Shown here: positions 44,229 to 52,774 of the stretch, piece by piece | Numbering within the stretch: the first letter of the stretch is position 1 | Layout of the letters: each line of letters opens with the position of its first letter | Source of the DNA: Frigoribacterium faeni | GTDB taxonomy: Bacteria; Actinomycetota; Actinomycetes; Actinomycetales; Microbacteriaceae | DNA: 64,000 nt | Direction of reading: 5' to 3' | Assembly: GCF_011761235.1 (NCBI RefSeq) | Contig: NZ_JAAOYW010000001.1 | Span: 558,781-622,780, forward strand | Notes under the pieces: model-generated | Told to the model about the DNA's origin: nothing | Seen by the model: the letters and a program-made list of their open reading frames with translations, nothing else | Database searches by the model: none | Position numbers and translations under genes: made by a program

Positions 44229-46027
44229 GGCAGCTCCTTCGCATTGATGAGTGCCTGGCTGAAGCCGAGCAGGACGATCTTGTCGTCGCTGCCCACGGGA
44301 GGCACCTGGAACAACAACTGGACACCGTACGTCGCCTCGATGCCCTTGGTCGACGTGTCGAGCCCGAGCAGCGACTTGACGACGCCCTGGGGCTCGACGC
44401 TGGCACCGGCGGCGGTGGGCTTGACGGTCTCGACCTCGTTCAGCGCCACCGAGACCAGGGCCCCGGCGTCGTTGGTCGCGAAGGCCACGGCCTCGTCCTC
44501 GACCGGGGTCGACGTGAAGTCGATGGAGGCGGTGGTCGGCAGCGCCGCGCGCTTGCCGTCCTTGTAGGCCTTGCCGATCTTCTCCCGCAGGGTGTCGCCC
44601 TCGGACTGGAACTGCGGGGCCCACTGGCTCTCGTCGCCGTTGCGCAGGATGTCGCCGTAGGCCTCGGCCAGCTGGTCGGGTCGCAGGGTCAGCAGCTTGA
44701 CGTCGGGCGCGAGGCGCGCGGCCCCGACGGACGCGGGGGCGACCGTCGGCAGAGTGGCCTGGGCCTCGAGCGACTGCGCGTACTCGACGCGGTACGGGTC
44801 GCGCGCGGTCTCCTGCAGCAGGGTCAGCGCCACGGGGGCCTTCGTCGCGTCGGCGTCCTGCACGACGACGAAGACCGTCCGCGGCCACGTGTCGGACTGC
44901 TGGGGCAGGGTCAGCGTGACGTCGCCCGCCGGGATCGCCAGGGGCCCCGCGGCCGCGGCGTCCTTCGCGCGGATCACGTAGGCCGCCTGGCGCTGCTGCA
45001 GGGCAGGGCCGGTGAAGCGCGTCTCGGCGAGGGTCGCGTCGAGCGCGCCGTCGGCCTGGGAGGCGACCGCCGAGATGCGCTCGACGATGCGGGCGGCCTG
45101 GGCCTGCGTCACGACGGGAGGCTGCACGCTGGGCGCCTCGGCGTCGTCGGCCCCCTCGGTCGACGTGGGCGTCGGGGTGGCCGTCGCGGAGGCGTCGGCC
45201 CCCTCGGCGGGCGCGGGCCAGTAGTCGGAGGAGCAGCCCGCGAGGGCGAGGGAGCCCACCAGCAGGACGGGCAGCACGGCCACGGACCGTCGCGCCCTGC
45301 CCCGGCGGGGGCCGGAGCCGCCCTGGGGAGCGTCGATCGACGCCGGGGTGCCCGCCTTGAGCGCCCGACGGCGGGGCGGACGCGGCAGCTTCGGACGCGA
45401 CCCGTCGCTCGAGGTGCGGCGGGGGCCGCGCGTGCGGCGGTGGTGGAGGATCGCCCAGACGTAGAGGAGGACCCCGATCAGCAGGACGACGAGGCCGCCC
45501 ACGATCAGGGGGCCGGCGGCGGGCGTGGCGGTGGAGAGCGGCCAGGTCACCGTGATGTCGGACGGGGCCGCGGCGGTGCCGTCGGAGACGACGAGCAGCG
45601 ACACCTCGTCGGGAGCGTCGAGCGAGAAGGTGAGCGGGCTGCCCGTGTACTGGTCGTACCAGAGGTCGGACTCGGCGGGGTCGGGCACGGTCGTCTCGTC
45701 GCCCGACACGGTGCGGGAGACGAGCTCGCCGGCGTCGGCGTCCCACTCGACGAGGTTGTAGTCGGCGTCGCCGACCCAGCCGAGCACGTCGGAGGTGCGA
45801 CCGGTCGCCGCGAACACGGTGTCGGCCCCGTCGACCGAGACCGCCTGCCTGCCCTCGTGCCCGTGCAGCGCGCTGGCCGGGACCACGGTGACGGTCGCCT
45901 CGGACGAGCTCGTGGAGACCGACGACGACACGCTCGACGGCGGCGCGAAGACGGTGCGCTGCGCGAACCCGAGGGCCACCATCACCGCCGCGAGCACGAC
46001 GACGACGACCGCGATGATGAAACGCAC
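44225..46027 (-). CDS. Hypothetical two-part membrane protein with an internal lipobox-like segment
   Basis: 600 residues, no family recognised. TM1 at about 3-22, an extracytoplasmic Ser/Thr/Asp-rich domain (about 30-165), TM2 at about 173-194, a basic Pro/Arg-rich linker (about 195-248), then VLPVLLVGSLALAGCSSDYW with a perfect-looking lipobox Cys at residue 265. The C-terminal 330 residues read like a secreted lipoprotein, with an acidic Thr-rich spacer first. The frame has no stop between the halves. GTG start 46027 has a strong GGAGGGAG site. It may be a fusion of a membrane protein and a lipoprotein, or two genes with an unseen internal start near residue 250. It overlaps the thioredoxin gene. 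Confidence 0.6.
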   Translation of the reverse strand: MRFIIAVVVVVLAAVMVALGFAQRTVFAPPSSVSSSVSTSSSEATVTVVPASALHGHEGRQAVSVDGADTVFAATGRTSDVLGWVGDADYNLVEWDADAGELVSRTVSGDETTVPDPAESDLWYDQYTGSPLTFSLDAPDEVSLLVVSDGTAAAPSDITVTWPLSTATPAAGPLIVGGLVVLLIGVLLYVWAILHHRRTRGPRRTSSDGSRPKLPRPPRRRALKAGTPASIDAPQGGSGPRRGRARRSVAVLPVLLVGSLALAGCSSDYWPAPAEGADASATATPTPTSTEGADDAEAPSVQPPVVTQAQAARIVERISAVASQADGALDATLAETRFTGPALQQRQAAYVIRAKDAAAAGPLAIPAGDVTLTLPQQSDTWPRTVFVVVQDADATKAPVALTLLQETARDPYRVEYAQSLEAQATLPTVAPASVGAARLAPDVKLLTLRPDQLAEAYGDILRNGDESQWAPQFQSEGDTLREKIGKAYKDGKRAALPTTASIDFTSTPVEDEAVAFATNDAGALVSVALNEVETVKPTAAGASVEPQGVVKSLLGLDTSTKGIEATYGVQLLFQVPPVGSDDKIVLLGFSQALINAKELP

Positions 46028-46216
46028 GTTGCTTCTCCCTCCGTGCCGCCATCCCGGTCGGGTGGGAACGCCGCGGCAGACGCCGACGGCGCTCGCGCGG
46101 GCCTGGCCGGGAGGCCGGGCACGGCGGCAGGTATTTAAGACGGCTCAGCGTATCCGACCAGGCTGGGAGCCGCACCCTGGTCCCCGAGGCGGAGGCTGCG
46201 GGGGTCCGGCGGCCGC

Positions 46217-46222
46217 TAAAAT
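46217..46222 (+). promoter_or_regulatory. -10 hexamer of the coiled-coil DivIVA gene
   Basis: TAAAAT, the most AT-rich -10 element in the window. The predicted leader is about 45 bases and contains a palindrome. Confidence 0.5.
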
Positions 46223-46231
46223 CGGCGCTCC

Positions 46232-46250
46232 GGGCACGTCGGACGTGCCC
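46232..46250. promoter_or_regulatory. Palindrome GGGCACGTCGGACGTGCCC in a 5' leader
   Basis: Perfect 9-bp arms around one base. It lies between the predicted transcription start and the AAGGAG ribosome site of the gene at 46274. It could be an operator or an RNA hairpin that limits expression. Confidence 0.4.
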
Positions 46251-46273
46251 GCCACCGACGTGAAGGAGACACA

Positions 46274-48025
46274 GTGGCTGCTGACGAGGCGGAATTCGGG
46301 ACCGAGCTGCGCGGCTACCGCAAGGACGACGTCGACCGGGCCCTCGGCGACCTGCGGCGCGAGCTCATCAAGGCCAACGCCGACCGCGCCGAGATGGCCG
46401 GCTCGGTGAAGCAGCTGCAGTCCCGCCTCGACGACCTGCAGAGCGAGCTCGAGGAGGCGGGCACACCCACCTACTCCGGCCTCGGCAGCAAGCTCGAGCG
46501 GACCCTCCGCCTCGCCGAGGAGCAGGCGACGGCCCTCGTCAGCAAGGCCGACATCGACGCAGAAGAGCTCCGCACCTCGTCGACCGCCCAGGCCCGCGAG
46601 CTGCTGTCGGACTCCCGGGAGCGCGCCGACGCGATCCTCGAGGACGCACGGGGACGCGCCGCCGCCCAGGTCGCCGAGAGCACCGGCGAGGCGGACCGGA
46701 TGGTGGCCCGCGCACGCGCGGAGGCACGGGCCCTGCTCCAGGAGGCCCAGCGCGACTCCAGCGCCATGCGCGGCGCGGCCGCCACCGAGTCGGCCGAGAA
46801 CGTCAGCACGGCCCGGCACGAGGTCGCGGCCCTGCACGCCACGGCCGAGCGCGAGGTCGCCGAGCTGCGCGCCCAGGTCGAGCGCGAGGTCGCCGACGCC
46901 CGCGACGGCGCCGCCGCCCTCGCCCGCGACACCGAACAGGCCCGGGCCGAGTTCGTCGCCGAGGACGAGCGGGTGCGCGCCGACCTGGCGCGCGAGTCCG
47001 AGACCGTCCGGGCAGAGCTCGCCCGCCTCGACGAGACCACGCGGGCCGACCTCGAGCTCGAGGTCGCCACGCGCCGCGACGACCTGGCCCGCGAGGTCGA
47101 GGCCGCCCGCGCCGACCTCGACGACGACGTCGAGAACGGCCGGGCCGAGCTCGCGGAGCACGTCGAGCGCACCAGGGCCGAGCTGGACGCCCACGTCGTG
47201 TCCACCCGCGCGGCCCTCGAGCGCGAGGTCGACGAGGCGCGTCGAGCCGCCCAGCACGACGTCGACGCCGCCCGGGCCGAGCTCGAGCTCGAGCTGGGCG
47301 CCGCGCGCGACGCCCTCGCGGCCGAGGTCGCGGCGACGCGCGAGCGACTCGACCGCGACGTCGAGCAGCAGCGCGACCGGCTCGACCGCGAGGCGGAGGA
47401 GGCGCGTGCGGTCGTCGAGGCCGAGACCGCGAACGCCCGCGCCGACCTCGACGCCGAGGTCGCCGAGAGCCAGGCCCAGCTGGTCGACGACGAGGAGGCC
47501 CAGCGGGTCCGGCTCGCCGCCGAGGCGGCGACGCAGCACGCCCGGCTCGTCGCGGAGCGCGAGGCCGCCGTCTCCGAGCTCGCCCGCGAGCTCGAGCAGG
47601 GCCGCAGCGACGCGGAGGTCGAGCTGCGCACGCGTCGCGACGAGGCCGAGCGCGAGCTCGTGCAGCGCCACCACGCAGCCGTGGCCGAGACGCAGGGCTA
47701 CCTCGACGACGCGGCGGGGCAGCTCGAGGAGGCGCGCCAGCGGGCGGTCGAGACCCGACGCGAGGCCGACGAGCTCGAGCGCACCTCGCACGAGCACGCC
47801 CGCCGGGTCCGCTCCGAGGCCGACGCGACCGCGCACGAGGTGCTCACGAACGCCGAGGAGCGCTCCTCGAGCCTCGTCGCCGACGCGGAGCGCCGGTCGG
47901 CGGAGCTCACCGACGACGCCGAGCGACGCCTCGCCGAGATCCGCGAAGAGCGCGACGCCGTGGCCGGGTACCTCGAGAACCTGCGCGCCGTGCTGGCCCC
48001 GCAGGCGCAGGGTGCGTCAGAGTAG
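46274..48025 (+). CDS. Long coiled-coil protein with a DivIVA-like N-terminus (Scy/FilP-like)
   Basis: 583 residues. The N-terminus AEFGTELRGYRKDDVDRALGDLRRELI has the DivIVA lipid-binding helix-turn pattern. From about residue 30 to 575 the protein is almost entirely helical and highly charged (Glu, Arg, Ala, Asp), with 11- to 18-residue quasi-repeats such as EVEAARADLDDDVENGRAELAEHVER. It ends in a RLAEIREERDAVAGYLENLR segment. Long DivIVA-related coiled coils organise polar growth in Streptomyces (Scy, FilP). GTG start 46274 with AAGGAG. It is likely to act at the cell pole or septum, from family features only. The next gene, an AI-2E family protein, follows 55 bases later. Confidence 0.75.
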   Translation: MAADEAEFGTELRGYRKDDVDRALGDLRRELIKANADRAEMAGSVKQLQSRLDDLQSELEEAGTPTYSGLGSKLERTLRLAEEQATALVSKADIDAEELRTSSTAQARELLSDSRERADAILEDARGRAAAQVAESTGEADRMVARARAEARALLQEAQRDSSAMRGAAATESAENVSTARHEVAALHATAEREVAELRAQVEREVADARDGAAALARDTEQARAEFVAEDERVRADLARESETVRAELARLDETTRADLELEVATRRDDLAREVEAARADLDDDVENGRAELAEHVERTRAELDAHVVSTRAALEREVDEARRAAQHDVDAARAELELELGAARDALAAEVAATRERLDRDVEQQRDRLDREAEEARAVVEAETANARADLDAEVAESQAQLVDDEEAQRVRLAAEAATQHARLVAEREAAVSELARELEQGRSDAEVELRTRRDEAERELVQRHHAAVAETQGYLDDAAGQLEEARQRAVETRREADELERTSHEHARRVRSEADATAHEVLTNAEERSSSLVADAERRSAELTDDAERRLAEIREERDAVAGYLENLRAVLAPQAQGASE

Positions 48026-48080
48026 GCAGTCGGTGGCGCCGAGCTGAACGGCTCACCGGATCCCGACAGGAGCCGCCCGA

Positions 48081-49139
48081 GTGAAGATCCACGACCCGTT
48101 CCGCCTCGGCCTGCTCGCGGGCCTCGGCGTGATCGCCGCCCTCGTCATCGGCGGGGCGCTCAGCGAGCTCTCGACCATCCTCACCTACGTGGGCGCGGCG
48201 ATCTTCATCGCCCTCGGCCTCGACCCCGTCGTCTCGTGGCTCGAGAACCGGTCCGTGCCGCGCTGGCTCGCCATCGTCATCGTCTTCACCGTCGCGCTCG
48301 GCGCCTTCGTGGGGGTCGTCTTCGCCATCGTGCCGGTGATCGTCAGCCAGGCCACCGCGCTGATCACGAACCTCGTCACCTACCTGCAGAGCGTCACCAC
48401 CCAGGAGTTCGTCGACAACCTGCAGGCGCTCGTGCCGCAGAACGTCTTCGACGTGCAGCAGGCCCTCGACGCGGTGCTCGACTTCCTCACCAACCCCGAC
48501 AACGTCGTCACCATCGGCGGAGGGGTGCTCGCGGTCGGCGTCGCCATCGGCAACGGCGTCTTCGCCACGATCGTCGTGCTGATCCTGGTGCTCTACTTCA
48601 CCTCGTCGATCAACACCTTCAAGGCCGGCGTGTACCAGCTCGTCCCGGCCTCCAAGCGGGTGGCGTTCGCCGACATCGCCGAGCAGATCAGCCAGAGCGT
48701 CGGACGATACGTCATCGGCCAGTTCACGCTCGCGGCCACGAACGGCGTGCTGAGCTTCGTGTTCCTCAGCTCGATCGGCGCGCAGCAGCCGGCGGTCTTC
48801 GCGTTCATCGCGTTCCTCGGGTCGATCATCCCCCTGGTCGGCACCATCAGCGGGTCGGCGATCATCGTGCTGGCGCAGATCGTGCTGCTGCCCGACTCCC
48901 CCGCCACGTGGATCACGGCGGCGATCTGGTACCTCGTCTACATGCAGGTCGAGGCGTACGTGCTGAGCCCCCGCATCATGCGCCGTGCCGTCAAGGTCCC
49001 GGGCGTGGTGGTCGTCATCGCGGCGCTGACCGGGGGCACCCTGCTCGGCGTGCTCGGCGCGCTCATCGCCATCCCCGTGGCCGCGGCGGTGCTGCTCGTC
49101 ATCCGCCAGGTCGTCGTGCCCCGGCAGAACGCCCGCTAG
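48081..49139 (+). CDS. AI-2E (YdiK/TqsA) family transporter-like membrane protein
   Basis: 352 residues, about eight membrane helices. Hallmarks: N-terminal paired helices (GLLAGLGVIAALVIGGAL, LTYVGAAIFIALGLDPVVSWLENR), a soluble amphipathic middle with EQISQSVGRYVIGQFTLAATNGVLSF near 212, and the C-terminal LGSIIPLVGTISGSAIIVL and LGVLGALIAIPVAAAVLLV. Members act in autoinducer-2 export, Na+/H+ exchange or bulk efflux; the substrate is not predictable. GTG start 48081, GGAG about 10 bases upstream. Its stop overlaps the convergent hydrolase gene's end by four bases, so no terminator fits between the two. Confidence 0.85.
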   Translation: MKIHDPFRLGLLAGLGVIAALVIGGALSELSTILTYVGAAIFIALGLDPVVSWLENRSVPRWLAIVIVFTVALGAFVGVVFAIVPVIVSQATALITNLVTYLQSVTTQEFVDNLQALVPQNVFDVQQALDAVLDFLTNPDNVVTIGGGVLAVGVAIGNGVFATIVVLILVLYFTSSINTFKAGVYQLVPASKRVAFADIAEQISQSVGRYVIGQFTLAATNGVLSFVFLSSIGAQQPAVFAFIAFLGSIIPLVGTISGSAIIVLAQIVLLPDSPATWITAAIWYLVYMQVEAYVLSPRIMRRAVKVPGVVVVIAALTGGTLLGVLGALIAIPVAAAVLLVIRQVVVPRQNAR

Positions 49140-49894
49140 ACGGTCGTGGCGCCGTCCGCCACGGGCGGCCAGGTGACGGGCAGCGGCAGGGCCTGCGGCG
49201 CCGCCCGCGTCACGATCTCGTCCAGCACCCGGGAGGTCTGCTTCTCGCCGACCCAGAGGTGCTTGCCTCCCTCGACCGCGACGACCTCGGCCCGAGGCAC
49301 GACCGAGAACCGGGCCCGCGCCTCCTCGGGCTGCAGGTAGTCGTCGTGCTCGGGCACGACGGCGACGATCGGCACGTCCGACCCGTTCCAGGCGGCGAGC
49401 TCGGCGTCCGAGGTGCGGTGCAGCGGCGGGGACAGCAGGAGGAGCCCCGCCGTGTCGACGCTGCGCCCGTGCTTCAGGGCGACCTCGGTGCCGAACGACC
49501 AGCCGAGCAGCCACGGACGGGGCAGTCCGGCCGCCCGGACCAGGTCGACCGCCGCGCGGAGGTCGGCCGCCTCGGCCTCGCCCTCGCCGAACGACCCCTC
49601 GGACCGGCCCCGGGGCGAGGACACGCCCCGGAAGTTGAAGCGGAGCACGGCCACGTCGGCGAGGGCCGGGAGGCGCGCGGCCGCCTTGCGGATAACGTGC
49701 GAGTCCATGAACCCGCCCGCCGTCGGCAGGGGGTGCAGGGTGACGAGCGTCGCGACCGGGTCGCGGTCCAGGGGCAGGGCGAGCTCGCCGACGAGGGCGA
49801 GGCCGTCGGAGGTGTGCAGCTCGACGTCGGACCGGCGGGCCGGGAGCTCGACCCCGCCTCGGACGTCGACGGGTGCGGCGGGGGGCAGGGTCAT
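49136..49894 (-). CDS. Alpha/beta hydrolase
   Basis: 252 residues from ATG 49894, chosen because GGAGG is five bases upstream and the ATG overlaps the preceding stop as ATGA. Alpha/beta hydrolase fold with nucleophile Ser in LLGWSFGTEVAL near residue 118, acid Asp in VVPEHDDYLQPEEA near 187 and His in EGGKHLWVGE near 218. The oxyanion/cap region reads RFNFRGVSSPRGRSEGSFGEG, typical of the YsgG/YuxL-like serine hydrolases of unknown substrate. N-terminal beta segment ARRSDVELHTSDGLALVGEL. Catalytic triad complete. Substrate unknown. Confidence 0.85.
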   Translation of the reverse strand: MTLPPAAPVDVRGGVELPARRSDVELHTSDGLALVGELALPLDRDPVATLVTLHPLPTAGGFMDSHVIRKAAARLPALADVAVLRFNFRGVSSPRGRSEGSFGEGEAEAADLRAAVDLVRAAGLPRPWLLGWSFGTEVALKHGRSVDTAGLLLLSPPLHRTSDAELAAWNGSDVPIVAVVPEHDDYLQPEEARARFSVVPRAEVVAVEGGKHLWVGEKQTSRVLDEIVTRAAPQALPLPVTWPPVADGATTV

Positions 49895-50193
49895 GAGATC
49901 CTCCAGCAATGCGTGTGCCAGTGTCGGCGGGCGGCGAGGTCGTCCTGCTCGCCGAACAGGCCGTCTGCCCGCCAGACGACGACGTGCGGGGTGCCGGGCG
50001 ACACGACGAGCGCGCAGCCGGGGCAGGTGTACTCCTTCAGGGCCGCCGACGCCGAGACGGTCTGGACGACGAACTCGCGCCCCCGACGGGTCTCGGTGCG
50101 GGGACCGCCGAAGATCGACCGGGCGAGGTCGCGCTCGTCACGAGCGTCTTCCGCTCGGTCGCGGGGACGACGCGGGCGGTTGCTGCGGGGCAT
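49891..50193 (-). CDS. Small Cys/His protein, 100 aa (putative zinc-binding)
   Basis: A basic N-terminus (SNRPRRPRDRAEDARDERDLAR) and a C-terminal domain with TCPGC near 56 and HWHTHCW near 92, so one CxxC and a His/Cys cluster that could bind zinc. In relatives it is often annotated, without support, as an ATP/GTP-binding protein; no P-loop is present here. The VVQTVSASAALKEYTCPGCALVVSPGTPHVVVW segment suggests a small treble-clef-like domain. It has its own promoter with TACGCT seven bases before the ATG, and is coupled to the hydrolase gene by ATGA. Function unknown. Confidence 0.65.
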   Translation of the reverse strand: MPRSNRPRRPRDRAEDARDERDLARSIFGGPRTETRRGREFVVQTVSASAALKEYTCPGCALVVSPGTPHVVVWRADGLFGEQDDLAARRHWHTHCWRIS

Positions 50194-50200
50194 GTCGACC

Positions 50201-50206
50201 AGCGTA
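50201..50206 (-). promoter_or_regulatory. -10 hexamer for leaderless gene at 50193
   Basis: TACGCT on the complement, seven bases before ATG 50193. Confidence 0.5.
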
Positions 50207-50229
50207 GCCGTGACCCGGAGGTCGGGGGC

Positions 50230-51018
50230 TCAGTACCAGCCGGAGGACTGCGAATGGCCCCAGGCACCGCAGGGCGTGGAGTAACGACCCTGGATGTAGC
50301 CCAGGCCCCAGGTGATCTGGGTCGCCGGGTTGGTCTGCCAGTCGGCGCCGGCCGAGGCCATCTTGCTGCCGGGCAGGGCCTGCGGGATGCCGTGGGCACC
50401 GCTCGAGGCGTTGTGGGCGTTGATGTTCCAGCCCGACTCCCTGTTCCAGAGCGAGACCAGGCAGTCGTACTCGCCGGTGCCCCAGCCGCGGGCCGCCACC
50501 ATCTCGGCGGCGATGGCCTTGGCGGTGCCCGGGTCGGGGACGCCCGCCACCGGCGCGGCCGCGGTGCTCTTCTTGGTCGAGGTGCCCGAGGTGTCCGACG
50601 TGGCGGTCGCGTCGTCGGCGGCCTCCTCGACGACCGGCGCGGGCGGCGGAGGAGGCGGGGGCAGGGTCACGCCGTACTGGTCGCGGTCGGCTGCGAGCAC
50701 GACGCCGGCGCCGACCACGAAGGTCTGGCCCGGGGCGACCAGCGCGGCGGCGCCGCCGACGCCCGTGGTCGCGGCCTCGGCGCCCGACAGGGGGTTGACC
50801 AGGGACGCCGACAGGAACGCGAAGGTGGTGGCGAAGCCCAGCAGCGGCAGGACGTGGCGTCGACCGACTGAGGGCCGAGGACGAGGAGCGGGAGCTGCCG
50901 GGCGCACGAGCTGCGACGCCGGGACGCGGCGGCGGGCCACCGTGCGGGGTCGACTGACGACCGCCCGCTGCTCGGAGAGAGTGGAGCCCGTGGTCGAGTT
51001 CGCTGAGTGCCTGCCCAT
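50230..51018 (-). CDS. Secreted lytic transglycosylase-like protein
   Basis: 262 residues. Long signal region: basic Arg/Ser/Pro-rich first 50 residues, hydrophobic VLPLLGFATTFAFLSASLV near 56-75, then a putative cleavage after SGAEA. A linker with PPPPPPPAPVVEEAADDATATSD follows, and the C-terminal 90 residues carry the transglycosylase SLT-like fold: YDCLVSLWNRESGWNINAHN with the catalytic Glu, GAHGIPQALPGSKM and NPATQITWGLGYIQGRYSTPCGAWGHSQ. It resembles actinobacterial RPF-like or Slt peptidoglycan hydrolases. It likely remodels the wall during growth. It is a single gene, downstream of the small DivIVA gene. Confidence 0.8.
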   Translation of the reverse strand: MGRHSANSTTGSTLSEQRAVVSRPRTVARRRVPASQLVRPAAPAPRPRPSVGRRHVLPLLGFATTFAFLSASLVNPLSGAEAATTGVGGAAALVAPGQTFVVGAGVVLAADRDQYGVTLPPPPPPPAPVVEEAADDATATSDTSGTSTKKSTAAAPVAGVPDPGTAKAIAAEMVAARGWGTGEYDCLVSLWNRESGWNINAHNASSGAHGIPQALPGSKMASAGADWQTNPATQITWGLGYIQGRYSTPCGAWGHSQSSGWY

Positions 51019-51126
51019 GAGTCCGTCCAGGGTAACGGATCCGTCACGGAACGGCCAGGGTCCGCCTCCTGCGTGTCGCGGGCGCGGCAGGACGGGACGT
51101 GCCGCGGACCGCCCCGGAGCGGAGCG

Positions 51127-51690
51127 TCAGCGGACGGCGAGCATGACGTCGACGACCGCGTCGAGCAGCACGTCGACCTGCGCCTCGCGGTACCCGCCGC
51201 GCTTCGGCCGGAAGACCGACCCACGGACGTCGTCGATGCTGAGGGGCTTGCCGTCGGTGAAGTAGCCCTGCAGGCGCCGGGCCAGCCGGTCGACGTCCTT
51301 GGGGTGGTAGCCGACGGTGAGGACGCTCACGCGGTCGAAGCGGTGGCCGAGCGGACGGTCGAGCCGGGAGACGATCTCCTCCGCCGCGCTGCGGGCCTCG
51401 CCGTACCAGCCCTCGTCGCCGGACCGCGAGACGGCCTTGTCGCGCTCTCGGCTCGCGAACGCGTCCTCGAGCCGCTCCAGCGCCTGGTCGACGTGGGCCG
51501 TCGAGTACCCGCCCTTGCGCATGGTGAAGGCCGTGCGCCGGATGCGGGCCGCGTCGATCGACGACGAGCCGTCCGCTCCGCCCGTGTAGGCGGCACGTGC
51601 CTCGGCGAGGAAGTCCTCGACCTCGGACACGTCGTAGCCGCGTCGACCCTTGGGCACCGTCGGGAATGTTGAGCTCACGGCGTCCATCAT
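51127..51690 (-). CDS. Small DivIVA-domain protein with four motif copies
   Basis: 187 residues. The first motif TFPTVPKGRRGYDVSEVEDFL near residue 8 is the DivIVA N-terminal signature. Related motifs recur: FTMRKGGYSTAHVDQALERLED near 53, VGYHPKDVDRLARRLQGYF near 125 and VFRPKRGGYREAQVDVLLDAVVDVM near 158. The protein has hardly any coiled coil, unlike classical DivIVA/Wag31. Multiple DivIVA-like motifs in a short protein suggest a scaffold or lipid-sensing adaptor at curved membranes. It precedes cdsA at 85 bases. Start ATG 51690; the following ATG codon is equally possible. A division/polarity role is inferred from the family. Confidence 0.75.
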   Translation of the reverse strand: MMDAVSSTFPTVPKGRRGYDVSEVEDFLAEARAAYTGGADGSSSIDAARIRRTAFTMRKGGYSTAHVDQALERLEDAFASRERDKAVSRSGDEGWYGEARSAAEEIVSRLDRPLGHRFDRVSVLTVGYHPKDVDRLARRLQGYFTDGKPLSIDDVRGSVFRPKRGGYREAQVDVLLDAVVDVMLAVR

Positions 51691-51775
51691 GCCGCATGCA
51701 CCGGGGACCCCTGCGGCGACGCGGCCCGAGGGCCCGCCGACCGGCCTGCCCCGCAGGGCGCGGCGGGCGGGCGCG

Positions 51776-52774
51776 TCAGGTGACGACGAGGTACAGGGCG
51801 TACGCGGCCGCGGCCGACGGCAACGTGCTGTCGAGCCGGTCGAGGAACCCGCCGTGGCCCGGCAGCCAGGTGCTGATGTCCTTGATGCCGAGGTCGCGCT
51901 TGATGAGCGACTCGGACAGGTCGCCGATCGTGGCCGTGACGATGATGACGCCGCCCAGCACGAAGCCGAACCACCAGGGCTCGTCGAGCATCAGCCACGA
52001 CGTGAGGACGGCGGCGATCAAGCTGGCCGCCACCGACCCTGCGAAGCCCTCCCAGGTCTTCTTCGGGCTGATGCGCGGGGCCATCGGGTGCTTGCCGAAG
52101 TTCAGGCCCGTCGCGTAGGCGCCCGTGTCGACCGCGATGACGATGATCAGCGTCGCCAGGGTCCAGTTCGCACCGTTGGGCTCGGCCGCGAGGACGAGCA
52201 TGAAGCTGCCGAGGAACGAGCAGTAGATCTGCACGAACGCGCCGGCGCCGATGTCGCGCCAGACCACGGAGGCGGGCTTGCGGTGCGAGGGACGCACCAG
52301 CTCGACGACCCGCCACGCCGACACGAGGACGACTCCCCCGACGAGCGCCAGCCACTGGCCCTGGGCGCCGAAGTAGAAAGCCGCGGGCACCATGGCCAGG
52401 CCCACGAGCACGCTCGGCAGGCGCGGGACGTCACGCCCCGCGAAGCGGAGCGCGCTGGTCAGCTCGAAGCAGAGGGAGCCGATGAGGGCACCCGCGACGA
52501 TCATGAAGAACGCCGGCTCGAAGATCAGGCTGAGCAGCACGGCCGCGCCGAGCCCGACGCCCACGGCGATGGCGGCCGGCAGGTTGCGCCCCGTCCGGGC
52601 CGTCAGCGCCTCGTTCCGGGCGCCGAGCTGGGCCCGTCGACTGCGGATCTGGCTCTCGAGGTCGTGCCGAGCGGCCTGGGCCCGGGCGTCGAAGTCGGCG
52701 CGACGGCTGCCGGGGGTGGTCTTGGGTGTCGGCACCGACTCGTCGGGACGTGCGCCGTCGGGTGCGTCGCTCAT
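51776..52774 (-). CDS. cdsA: Phosphatidate cytidylyltransferase (CDP-diacylglycerol synthase)
   Basis: 332 residues. It makes CDP-diacylglycerol from phosphatidate and CTP for phospholipid synthesis in the membrane. A 60-residue polar N-extension precedes about eight helices. The CDS signature is clear: IAVDTGAYATGLNFGKHPMAPRISPKKTWEG near 224 and GDLSESLIKRDLGIKDIS then PGHGGFLDRLDS near 285 (Asp residues bind Mg2+). It begins immediately after the frr stop, so frr-cdsA are co-transcribed. Confidence 0.95.
   Translation of the reverse strand: MSDAPDGARPDESVPTPKTTPGSRRADFDARAQAARHDLESQIRSRRAQLGARNEALTARTGRNLPAAIAVGVGLGAAVLLSLIFEPAFFMIVAGALIGSLCFELTSALRFAGRDVPRLPSVLVGLAMVPAAFYFGAQGQWLALVGGVVLVSAWRVVELVRPSHRKPASVVWRDIGAGAFVQIYCSFLGSFMLVLAAEPNGANWTLATLIIVIAVDTGAYATGLNFGKHPMAPRISPKKTWEGFAGSVAASLIAAVLTSWLMLDEPWWFGFVLGGVIIVTATIGDLSESLIKRDLGIKDISTWLPGHGGFLDRLDSTLPSAAAAYALYLVVT

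Noticed and set aside
51771-51795. GCGCGTCAGGTGACGACGAG, resembling the left arm of the dispersed repeat
   Set aside because: It is the 3' end and stop codon of cdsA. No right arm follows within 80 bases.
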